From SLSG01 sp964477035 (GTDB taxonomy: Bacteria > Bacteroidota > Bacteroidia > Bacteroidales > UBA7960), in the NCBI GenBank assembly GCA_964477035.1, contig CAYZCW010000035.1, forward strand, positions 1 to 5,122: 5,122 nt of DNA, given 5' to 3'. Both the position numbers and the translations under genes were made by a program. The first letter of the stretch is position 1; the number at the start of each line of letters is the position of its first letter. Under the pieces are notes generated by a model. It did no database searches. It saw only the letters and a program-made list of their open reading frames with translations, and was not told the origin of the DNA. Below, in pieces: positions 1 to 4,913 of the stretch.

Positions 1-2
1 AG

Positions 3-209
3 GCCAAGACCGCGGGCGAGCAGAACTGGGAACGGCTGCCGTCCTGGTCGCCCAACCAGTTGCGACATGCGGCCGCGACGGAGGTGCGTCGACGCTTCGG
101 GCTGGAGGCGAGCCAGGTGGTGCTTGGCCACGCCCGCGCCGACGTTACCCAAGTCTACGCCGAACGAGACCTGGCACTCGCCCGCCGCGTCGTCGCCGAA
201 GTGGGCTGA
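3..209 (+). CDS. Tyrosine recombinase (integrase), C-terminal fragment, 5' end outside window
   Basis: This is the last 68 residues of a site-specific tyrosine recombinase, which cuts and rejoins DNA at attachment sites to integrate or excise a mobile element. The reading frame enters from the left edge and stops at TGA 207-209. The catalytic block is visible: the NQLRHAAAT motif with the conserved Arg at 63-65 and following His, the LGHA motif with His at 129-131, and the nucleophilic Tyr at 156-158 in VYAERD. In the classical HxLRH motif the first His is Asn here; by my recollection that is common in this integrase subgroup, so it need not mean inactivity. The protein ends 17 residues after the Tyr, as expected for an intact C-terminus. 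It is transcribed toward the replication genes, and 125 bases separate it from the next gene. The family call is firm; whether it belongs to the same element as the downstream genes is inferred from proximity. Confidence 0.93.
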   Translation, partial: AKTAGEQNWERLPSWSPNQLRHAAATEVRRRFGLEASQVVLGHARADVTQVYAERDLALARRVVAEVG

Positions 210-229
210 GACGACAGGGAGGGGACGAT

Positions 230-299
230 GCAGCCCGGCTAGGTTGGCGGGTCGCGCCCGCCGCCGAAGCCCGGAAAGCCTTGCCGGTTGCCGGGCTGC
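230..299. repeat. Inverted-repeat cluster after the integrase gene
   Basis: The non-coding gap between the integrase stop and the HTH gene holds nested inverted repeats. GCAGCCCGG at 230-238 is the exact complement of CCGGGCTGC at 291-299. AGCCCGG at 268-274 can alternatively pair with CCGGGCT at 291-297. A compact hairpin GGCGGG (246-251) / CCCGCC (257-262) with a 5-base loop lies inside. No T-run follows, so it is not a textbook intrinsic terminator, though it may still end or attenuate integrase transcription. Its position directly beside an integrase gene also makes it a candidate recombinase/excisionase binding or attachment region, but no second att copy is visible in the window to prove that. 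Confidence 0.5.
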
Positions 300-334
300 A
301 ATCTTTGGACAAGGCGTCACCGTGAAGGCGGGTG

Positions 335-853
335 ATGATGGACCGTCAATTTCTTATCGAGACGTGTGGTCCGCTTCTCGATTACTTGGACCGGCACGGG
401 AAGACTCGTGTCGCTGATGTTCCTGATTTGAACAAGGACGTTGCCCGGCTCGCGTTCTCTCACCGTTTGGTCGGGTTCTCAATCCTGGTGGATGGCGAGT
501 GGGGCTGGTGCGTTGGGAGTTTCGACGTTGCGATCAATGACCCGAAGCTATTCCTCAAGATCGAGTCGGCTGGACGACAGGCTCTTTCGGAGTGGAGATT
601 GCGGCGGCTGGCCGCGACTCAGACTCCGACGCCGGGAACCGAGATGCTGGTGACGTTGGCGCAGGCCGCCGCGATGGTGAATCGCTCGAAGAGGACTCTC
701 CAACGTCACGTCGGTAAGATGCCGCCGCCGCGGGTCGAAGGAGGCGGAGGACAGCCCGCTGAATGGGCGTGGAGCGAAATCCGCCCGTGGCTGGAGAAGG
801 AATACTGCCGGGAGATGCCGGAGGTGTTCCCGGCTGATCGTTCGGCGGAGTGA
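335..853 (+). CDS. Helix-turn-helix DNA-binding protein (excisionase/regulator-like)
   Basis: This encodes about 172 residues of unassigned family. The C-terminal third, roughly residues 105-160, reads as a helix-turn-helix of the MerR/excisionase type: a TLAQAAAMVNRSKRTLQRHV segment, a Pro/Gly-rich turn, then WAWSEIRPWLEKEY, the usual layout of helix-turn-helix plus wing with an alternating Trp pattern. The N-terminal 100 residues are a separate region with no motif I recognise, possibly a small alpha/beta domain ending in an amphipathic stretch. Three tandem starts exist (GTG 332, ATG 335, ATG 338); ATG 335 is chosen because GAAGG at 324-328 sits 6 bases upstream. Base composition is visibly lower in GC than the downstream genes (35 of 60 bases in 361-420). 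It lies between the integrase and a repeat array that begins 7 bases after its stop, which suits a directionality factor or transcriptional regulator. A role in excision is inference. Confidence 0.78.
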   Translation: MMDRQFLIETCGPLLDYLDRHGKTRVADVPDLNKDVARLAFSHRLVGFSILVDGEWGWCVGSFDVAINDPKLFLKIESAGRQALSEWRLRRLAATQTPTPGTEMLVTLAQAAAMVNRSKRTLQRHVGKMPPPRVEGGGGQPAEWAWSEIRPWLEKEYCREMPEVFPADRSAE

Positions 854-859
854 CCGCTC

Positions 860-923
860 TGTCGCTCGGTGTCGCTCAGTGTCGCTCAGCTGAGCGACAG
901 AGACGCGCAACCGTGCGCAACCG
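860..923. repeat. Array of 10-bp direct repeats with a perfect 20-bp palindrome (operator/iteron-like)
   Basis: Three tandem 10-bp units, TGTCGCTCGG (860-869), TGTCGCTCAG (870-879) and TGTCGCTCAG (880-889), are followed by the inverted copy CTGAGCGACA (890-899). The last direct unit plus the inverted copy form the perfect palindrome TGTCGCTCAGCTGAGCGACA at 880-899. After 4-5 bases a second motif, GCGCAACCG, is present twice at 10-bp spacing (905-913 and 915-923). The period matches roughly one helical turn, so all units face the same side of the DNA, as in cooperative protein-binding arrays. It starts 7 bases after the HTH gene and ends 73 bases before the DUF1580-like gene. Likely roles are a regulator/excisionase binding site or a replication iteron set. 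As RNA the palindrome could fold into an 8-bp stem, but no U-tract follows. Confidence 0.85.
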
Positions 924-949
924 CCGCCATCCGGCTGGCCGTCTGTTAC

Positions 950-989
950 CCTCGCATGTATTGTCCCTATCTCACCCGTGCATGCGAGG
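950..989. promoter_or_regulatory. 9-bp inverted repeat whose right arm contains the DUF1580 gene's ribosome binding site
   Basis: CCTCGCATG at 950-958 is exactly repeated in inverse as CATGCGAGG at 981-989, separated by 22 bases. The inner flanks extend it by a wobble pair and an A-T pair. The right arm includes GAGG (986-989), the probable Shine-Dalgarno of the gene starting at 997. Two readings are possible. If transcription starts upstream of 950, the mRNA could fold and hide the ribosome site. If instead a promoter lies between the arms (a weak -10-like TATTGT is at 959-964), the repeat would be an operator. The sequence does not decide between them. Confidence 0.55.
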
Positions 990-996
990 CTCTCTC

Positions 997-1311
997 ATGT
1001 CGATCGACATCACATCCGAGCAGGTGGTGACCCTGGCCGAGGCCACCCAGCATGTCCCCCGACGCCGGGGCGGCAAGCGGCCGCATTTTGCCACGCTCTG
1101 GCGGTGGGCGCAGCGTGGCTGCCGAGGCGTCGTCCTCGAGACGATCATGGTGGGTGGCACCCGCTGCACGTCGGTCGAGGCGCTGCAGCGCTTTTTCGAC
1201 GCGCTGACGGCCGCGGCCGACAGCGACCAGCCCCGGCGCGAGCCCACTCCCCGTGCCCGATCGGCCGCCCATCGTCGGGCGGTCGACGATCTGACCCGGG
1301 CGGGGATATGA
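997..1311 (+). CDS. DUF1580-like small DNA-binding-type protein
   Basis: The 104-residue product resembles the DUF1580 family of short planctomycete proteins. Recognition rests on the opening DITSEQVVTLAEAT, the basic segment PRRRGGKRPHFATLWRWAQRG, and the later LETIMVGGTRCTSVEALQRFFDAL. This arrangement (a first helix, a basic turn, an ATLWRWA helix, a short beta hairpin with VGGTR, then TSVEALQRFF) resembles a helix-turn-helix/excisionase fold, so DNA binding is likely though unproven. The last 30 or so residues are Arg/Pro-rich and look disordered. ATG 997 is preferred because GAGG at 986-989 lies 7 bases upstream; an in-frame ATG at 982 lies before that site. GC is high (46 of 60 bases in 1021-1080), like the operon behind it and unlike the HTH gene before it. 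Its own upstream region is dense with repeats, suggesting autoregulation or joint control with the HTH protein; that is inference. Confidence 0.82.
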   Translation: MSIDITSEQVVTLAEATQHVPRRRGGKRPHFATLWRWAQRGCRGVVLETIMVGGTRCTSVEALQRFFDALTAAADSDQPRREPTPRARSAAHRRAVDDLTRAGI

Positions 1312-1315
1312 CGTC

Positions 1316-1438
1316 ATGGGGGTAGCCGTGGAGGGTAGTACGATTCGGGTTGCGGCCGCGACGCCGCAGATTGCTGGACATCCGGACCGGCGACCCTGGT
1401 CGTGTGACGATCAATCACGCGCAGGGGCCGACCGATGA
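1316..1438 (+). CDS. Possible small coupling ORF (40 residues), weakly supported
   Basis: An ATG at 1316, four bases after the DUF1580 stop, opens 40 codons that end at TGA 1436-1438, overlapping the TOPRIM gene's ATG as ATGA. A GGGG run at 1302-1305 is a loose ribosome site. The product (MGVAVEGSTIRVAAATPQ...) has no recognisable motif and ends in Arg/Asp-rich residues. It exactly tiles an otherwise empty gap and could couple translation of the two neighbours, but open frames of this length are expected by chance in DNA this rich in GC. The alternative is that the gap is a leader or promoter region for the replication operon; I see no clear -35/-10 pair there. Confidence 0.2.
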   Translation: MGVAVEGSTIRVAAATPQIAGHPDRRPWSCDDQSRAGADR

Positions 1439-2340
1439 CACGACGCGATGACTGGACCCGCGTATCCCGTGCCCACCCCTGCCCGGTGTGCGGCAAGCCG
1501 GACTGGTGCATCGTGGCCGGTCCCCCCGACGCCCCCGAGGCGGCAATCTGCGCGCGGGCGAAAAGCCCCATGCGTATCGGTGAGGCCGGCTGGCTTCACA
1601 AGCTGCGGCCCTCGACGACGGCTTGGCCACGGTGGCGATCGACGATCCGTCGGGCGGTCCGCCTGGTCGAGGACGACCGGGGTGGCCCCGACTTCGGCCG
1701 GCTGGCCGATGACTGGCGGCTGCCCGAGGATTCGCCCAAGCTGGCCGACCTGGCGACGCGGCTGGGCGTGTCGACCCGCAGTCTTGCCCGGCTGCGGACC
1801 GGCTGGTCGGACGACCGGCGGGCATGGACCTTCCCGATGACGAACCACGAGGGGCACGTGCTGGGCGTCCGGCTGCGGCTGCCAAGCGGCCGCAAGCTAT
1901 CGGTGCGTGGCGGTCACGAGGGGCTTTTCGCCCCCGAGGGGCTTTCGCCCGGTGGCGACCTGTACATAGCCGAGGGGCCCACCGACACGGCGGCCCTGCT
2001 GGACCTCGACCTCGACACCGTGGGTAGACCATCGTGCGCGGGCGGCGTGGCCCACCTGACGGCCCTGGTGCGACGGCTGCGGCCGGGCCGCGCGGTAATC
2101 GTGGCCGACGACGACACCCCCGGCCAAGCCGGGGCGCAACGGCTGGCGACGACGCTGCGGGCCTACGTTGCCGACGTTCGGGTTATCACCCCGACCCCCC
2201 CGCACAAAGACGCGAGGGCGTGGGTGCGTGCCGGCGGGACACGGGCCGACGTGCTGGCGGCGGTCGACGCCGCGCAGCCCGTGGTATTGCGCGTCACGAG
2301 CCGACGACGGAGAGGGAGGTGCTGCGGTGCCCGACGATAG
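1435..2340 (+). CDS. Zinc-finger/TOPRIM primase-like protein
   Basis: This 301-residue protein has the layout of a mobile-element primase, the enzyme that lays RNA primers for DNA synthesis. A four-Cys zinc motif occupies residues 16-39 (CPVC, then C25 and C39), a typical template-reading finger. A middle region around 100-170 contains a short helical segment (LGVSTRSLARL) and AWTFPMTNHEGHVLGVRLR...GLFAP, the beta-rich part that precedes TOPRIM in DnaG/T7-gp4-like proteins. TOPRIM follows at about 174-265: the acidic Glu180 in YIAEGPTD, the Asp triplet 225-227 in IVADDDTPG, and KDAR at 258-261. All expected metal-binding acids are present. No helicase domain is attached; that function is in the next gene. 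ATG 1435 follows AGGGG (1423-1427) by 7 bases, and no in-frame start exists upstream because of stops. The C-terminus is Arg-rich and overlaps the next gene by 14 bases, partly because it encodes that gene's ribosome site. TOPRIM is firm; primase activity is inferred. Confidence 0.88.
   Translation: MTRRDDWTRVSRAHPCPVCGKPDWCIVAGPPDAPEAAICARAKSPMRIGEAGWLHKLRPSTTAWPRWRSTIRRAVRLVEDDRGGPDFGRLADDWRLPEDSPKLADLATRLGVSTRSLARLRTGWSDDRRAWTFPMTNHEGHVLGVRLRLPSGRKLSVRGGHEGLFAPEGLSPGGDLYIAEGPTDTAALLDLDLDTVGRPSCAGGVAHLTALVRRLRPGRAVIVADDDTPGQAGAQRLATTLRAYVADVRVITPTPPHKDARAWVRAGGTRADVLAAVDAAQPVVLRVTSRRRRGRCCGARR
2312..2319 (+). promoter_or_regulatory. Ribosome binding site fixing the GTG 2327 start
   Basis: GAGGGAGG, a strong Shine-Dalgarno, lies 7 bases before GTG 2327 and inside the end of the TOPRIM gene. 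It decides the helicase start, since the reading frame is open for about 160 bases further upstream. The overlap implies translational coupling of the two replication proteins. Confidence 0.8.
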
Positions 2341-4198
2341 CAACGGATTGACGATCGACTACGCCCCGTCGGGGCGCAACGGCACGGGCACGGTGACGGC
2401 CCGACTCGACGGGCGGGCCGTGGCCGTCGAGACAATCGACCTCGGCAAGCCCGACGCCCGGGCGGCGTTCGCTCGCCAAGTATGCGACGGGCGACCCGGT
2501 ATCGACCTTGCGACCGTCGAGGGCGAACTGCTACAGATTGCGGCCGACGTGGCCGGGGGCGGCGACGGTGAATCGCAAGCATCACGACTGGTGCGGTTGG
2601 CCGACGATTGCGAGTTGTGGCATGACGCCCGGGCGAACCCGTGGGCCAGTTTGCGCGCGGGCGAACACGTCGAACACTGGCCGGTCCGTAGTCGAACGCT
2701 CAAGCGACACCTTGCCCAGCGATTCTTTGCCGAGGTCGGCAAGGCCCCATGTTCGCAAGCGGTCCAAGACGCCCTGACTGTGATTGAAGGCAAAGCCCTA
2801 TTCGAGGGCGACCAGTATGATACACACGTTCGGGTTGCAGGGCACAACGGCAAGCTATACGTCGACCTGGCCGGCCCCGACTGGCAGGCCGTGGAGGTGG
2901 GCCCCGACGGCTGGCGCTTGACCACGACGCCCCCGGTGCGATTCCGACGGGCTGGCGGTATGGTGGCCATGCCGGTGCCCGTGGCCGGCGGCCGACTCGA
3001 CGAACTGCGGCGATTCGTGCACGTCGACCCCGAGGCGTGGCCCTTATTGGCCGGCTGGCTGTTGGGTGCGATAGCACCTCGGGGCCCGTATCCGGTGCTG
3101 GTGTTGCACGGCGAGCAGGGCAGCGGCAAATCGACCGCGGCGGCGATGTTGCGGGCCCTGGTGGACCCCAGCGAGGCCCCGTTGCGGACGGCCCCGCGCG
3201 ACGAGCGAGACCTGGCGATTTGCGCGAACAACGGGTGGGTGGTCAGTCTCGACAACGTGTCGGGGCTGCCCCCGTGGCTGAGCGACGCCCTTTGCCGTTT
3301 GTCGACTGGTGGCGGGTTCTCGACGCGCGAACTCTACTCCGACGCCGAAGAGGTGATTTTCAGCGCGACGCGGCCCGTCATCCTGAACGGGATTGCCCAA
3401 GCGGCGAGCCGTGGCGACCTGCTCGACCGCGCGTTGCTGGTCGAGGCGTTGCCCATCCCCGAGCGCGACCGACTGCCCGAGCGGGAATTGTGGGCGGCGT
3501 TCGACGCGGCGAAGCCCCGGATTCTCGGGGGGCTTCTCGACGCGGCGGCGGCGGCCCTCGACGGCGACGGCAAGACCCGGCCGGCGCGGCTGCCCCGCAT
3601 GGCCGACTTCGCCATGTGGGTTTCGGCGGGCGAAACGGCCCTGGGGCTGGCCGACGGCGAGTTTCTGGCGGCCTACCAAGGCAACCGGCAAGAGGCGGTC
3701 GAGGTGACGATTGAATCGGCCCCGATCGGCCCGGCCCTGTTGCGGCTGCTGGCCGGCGGCGACTTCTCCGGGTCCGCGGCCGACCTGCTGGCGGCCCTCG
3801 AAAGCGAGGCGACCGACAGAGAACAGCGGGCGAAGGGCTGGCCGACTTCCGCCCGTGGCGTGGCGGGAGCAATCCGGCGGTTGGCCCCGGCGCTGCGGGG
3901 GTATGGGTACGACGTGGAAACCGGGGGACACGTCGGCCGGGGGCGGGACAAGCGGCCGGCGTTCACGCTCCGACGGCGGATAGAAAAGGACGGCGAACAA
4001 CGTGCCCCACGTGCCCCACATGCCACAGGCCCGGAAAACACGGGCCCGGGTGGGGCACATGGGGCACATTCGGCCCCGAGTGGGGCACATTGCGACCCGC
4101 CCGCAAACCCCGAAAAAAACGGCAACGGGGCACATGGGGCACATGGGGCACATTGCTCGCAACCCTTTTCTGACGAGGTGATGGAATGGACGGGATAG
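2327..4198 (+). CDS. AAA+/SF3-like replicative helicase ATPase with C-terminal winged helix
   Basis: This 623-residue protein is the probable DNA-unwinding partner of the TOPRIM primase. Residues 1 to about 240 form an N-terminal region without a motif I can name, ending in GWRLTTTPPVRFRRAGGM and a segment (DELRRF...WPLLAGWLLGAIAPRGPYPVLVL) that leads into the ATPase. The ATPase shows Walker A GEQGSGKST (262-270, Lys268), a Walker B-like WVVSLDN (Asp309-Asn310), sensor-1 Asn354 in RPVILNGI, and a candidate Arg finger Arg368 in DLLDRAL. Asp-Asn instead of Asp-Glu at Walker B is notable but fits phage/plasmid helicase-like ATPases as I recall them. Residues about 479-551 (SAADLLAAL ... GWPTSARGVAGAIRRLAPALRGYGYDV ... 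RDKRPAFTLRR) read as a winged helix for DNA binding. The last 65 residues are a low-complexity Gly-Ala-His/Pro tail encoded by DNA repeats. Start GTG 2327 is set by its ribosome site; it overlaps both neighbours. ATPase is firm, replicative role inferred. Confidence 0.88.
   Translation: MPDDSNGLTIDYAPSGRNGTGTVTARLDGRAVAVETIDLGKPDARAAFARQVCDGRPGIDLATVEGELLQIAADVAGGGDGESQASRLVRLADDCELWHDARANPWASLRAGEHVEHWPVRSRTLKRHLAQRFFAEVGKAPCSQAVQDALTVIEGKALFEGDQYDTHVRVAGHNGKLYVDLAGPDWQAVEVGPDGWRLTTTPPVRFRRAGGMVAMPVPVAGGRLDELRRFVHVDPEAWPLLAGWLLGAIAPRGPYPVLVLHGEQGSGKSTAAAMLRALVDPSEAPLRTAPRDERDLAICANNGWVVSLDNVSGLPPWLSDALCRLSTGGGFSTRELYSDAEEVIFSATRPVILNGIAQAASRGDLLDRALLVEALPIPERDRLPERELWAAFDAAKPRILGGLLDAAAAALDGDGKTRPARLPRMADFAMWVSAGETALGLADGEFLAAYQGNRQEAVEVTIESAPIGPALLRLLAGGDFSGSAADLLAALESEATDREQRAKGWPTSARGVAGAIRRLAPALRGYGYDVETGGHVGRGRDKRPAFTLRRRIEKDGEQRAPRAPHATGPENTGPGGAHGAHSAPSGAHCDPPANPEKNGNGAHGAHGAHCSQPFSDEVMEWTG
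4002..4153. repeat. Iteron-like array inside the helicase gene (candidate replication origin)
   Basis: Two tandem GTGCCCCAC units (4002-4010, 4011-4019) are followed by six exact copies of the opposite orientation, GGGGCACAT, at 4052-4060, 4061-4069, 4082-4090, 4127-4135, 4136-4144 and 4145-4153. The shared core is TGGGGCAC. Start-to-start distances of the six are 9, 21, 45, 9 and 9 bases, all multiples of 3, so each codes Gly-Ala-His. The left pair and the first right pair form an 18-base inverted repeat with one mismatch (4002-4019 / 4050-4067), with a smaller hairpin GGCCCG/CGGGCC (4028-4033 / 4041-4046) inside. An A7 run at 4113-4119, rare in DNA this GC-rich, lies between the second and third clusters. 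This is what an iteron origin or multi-site operator looks like; origin function is inference. Confidence 0.85.
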
Positions 4199-4731
4199 CA
4201 CTACTGGGGGAGGCCCGGGCGGCTGGGCTGGTGGTCGGGACCGACGGCGACCGGCTGATGATCCGCGGCCCGGCTTCGGCCGGCGACGTGGCGCGGCGAC
4301 TTCTCACCCACAAGGCCGACGTGCTACGGGCCCTCGACGCGGCCCCCGAGACCGAACCCGACGGCGCGCCCGACCCCCCGGCCGACCCCGTGGCCCCGGC
4401 CTACTGGCCCCCCGACGCCCTAGCGGCCCACGTGGCCCAGCACGGGGCCTACCCGCCCGGCGGAATCGGGGCCCCGACACCCGACGAAACGGCGGCGGCC
4501 CGAGCCCGGGCGGGTGAGGTGCCCGACTGGGACGACCTCGACGAACCCGACGGCTGGACCTGCCCGACGTGCGGCGCCATGGCGTGGTGGGAGACGTGCG
4601 GTTTCCTCACGACGCCCCCGGCCCGGCGGTGCGTGCGATGCGACGCGGAAGCACTCGCCCGAAGCGACGCCCTGGCGGCACGGGCAGTCCGATTGCGGGA
4701 ACGATACAAGCTCACCCCCCAAGGGAACTGA
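4186..4731 (+). CDS. TubC_N-like domain plus zinc-ribbon protein, unknown function
   Basis: The product has 181 residues and two recognisable ends. Residues 1-52 (LLGEARAAGLVVGTDGDRLMIRGPAS...ARRLLTHKADVLRAL) match the pattern of TubC N-terminal docking-type domains: helix, GDRLMIRGP beta hairpin, helix, then HKADVLRAL. This small fold is best known for protein docking, and I recall it also in mobile-element proteins. Residues 53-120 are Pro/Asp/Ala-rich and probably a disordered linker. Residues 126-152 carry CPTC, C138, and CVRC (Cys 126, 129, 138, 149, 152), a zinc-ribbon-like knuckle pair that may bind DNA, RNA or protein. A basic helix ends the chain. ATG 4186 follows GAGG (4175-4178) by 7 bases, and the gene overlaps the helicase gene by 13. 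Position suggests an accessory replication protein bridging the helicase or primase to DNA; that is inference, and both domain calls are by pattern only. Confidence 0.75.
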   Translation: MDGIALLGEARAAGLVVGTDGDRLMIRGPASAGDVARRLLTHKADVLRALDAAPETEPDGAPDPPADPVAPAYWPPDALAAHVAQHGAYPPGGIGAPTPDETAAARARAGEVPDWDDLDEPDGWTCPTCGAMAWWETCGFLTTPPARRCVRCDAEALARSDALAARAVRLRERYKLTPQGN

Positions 4732-4913
4732 TGGCCCCACCGACCTACACCGTCACCCTCCGGCCCCTGCCCCCTCGACCCGGCGACGATCCCGACCCGG
4801 GCGCGACGCGAGCGATCCGCCGGCTCCTGAAGTACGCGGGGCGAGTCTGCCGTCTGAAGTGCGTGCGTGTCGAGACCGAGGACGAACACGAGAGCCCGGA
4901 GGTGACGACGTGA
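4731..4913 (+). CDS. Small hypothetical protein (60 residues) in the replication operon
   Basis: I do not recognise a named family. The 60-residue chain opens with a beta-strand-like TYTVTLRPLPP, a Pro/Asp-rich turn, then a basic helix AIRRLLKYAGRVCRLKCVRVETED ending in an acidic tail. This strand-helix-strand outline with a basic helix could be a small nucleic-acid or protein-binding module. The ATG overlaps the upstream stop by one base (TGATG at 4729-4733), with AAGGGA at 4721-4726 as ribosome site, so translation is probably coupled. Its stop overlaps the next start by 4 bases (GTGA). The tight packing between genes on both sides is the main reason to accept it as real, along with codon use like its neighbours. 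Confidence 0.68.
   Translation: MAPPTYTVTLRPLPPRPGDDPDPGATRAIRRLLKYAGRVCRLKCVRVETEDEHESPEVTT

Noticed and set aside
67..417. Open frame crossing the integrase end, the gap and the start of the HTH gene
   Set aside because: It is out of frame with both recognised genes, with Arg/Pro-rich shadow composition.
880..905. Intrinsic terminator after the HTH gene
   Set aside because: The palindrome can form a stem, but no T-run follows and the palindrome is one unit of a larger repeat array.
860..923. CRISPR array
   Set aside because: Units are 10 bp with no spacers; this is a tandem/inverted operator-type array.
850..996. Longer start for the DUF1580-like protein running through the repeat array
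   Set aside because: The extension would translate the repeats into Arg/Ser-rich filler, and the family-like sequence begins at 997, where a good ribosome site exists.
2168..2326. Upstream extension of the helicase reading frame
   Set aside because: It overlaps the TOPRIM domain coding region by a further 160 bases, and a strong GAGGGAGG points to GTG 2327.
4050..4153. Gly-Ala-His tail as a functional metal-binding or structural peptide repeat
   Set aside because: Inverted units in the same array encode Arg-Ala-Pro instead, and codon choice is identical in every direct copy, which favours a DNA-level function; a secondary peptide role cannot be excluded.
4112..4181. Programmed frameshift at A AAA AAC joining the helicase to the next gene
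   Set aside because: The -1 frame stops at 4171-4173 and the +1 frame at 4179-4181, both before the next start, so no fusion protein results and the product would be only slightly shortened.
3044..4201. Long antisense open frame (385 codons) beginning with repeated Met-Cys-Pro residues
   Set aside because: It is the shadow of the helicase gene. The Met-Cys-Pro repeats are the reverse complement of the 9-bp iteron units, and the sense frame has Walker motifs, a ribosome site and operon overlaps.
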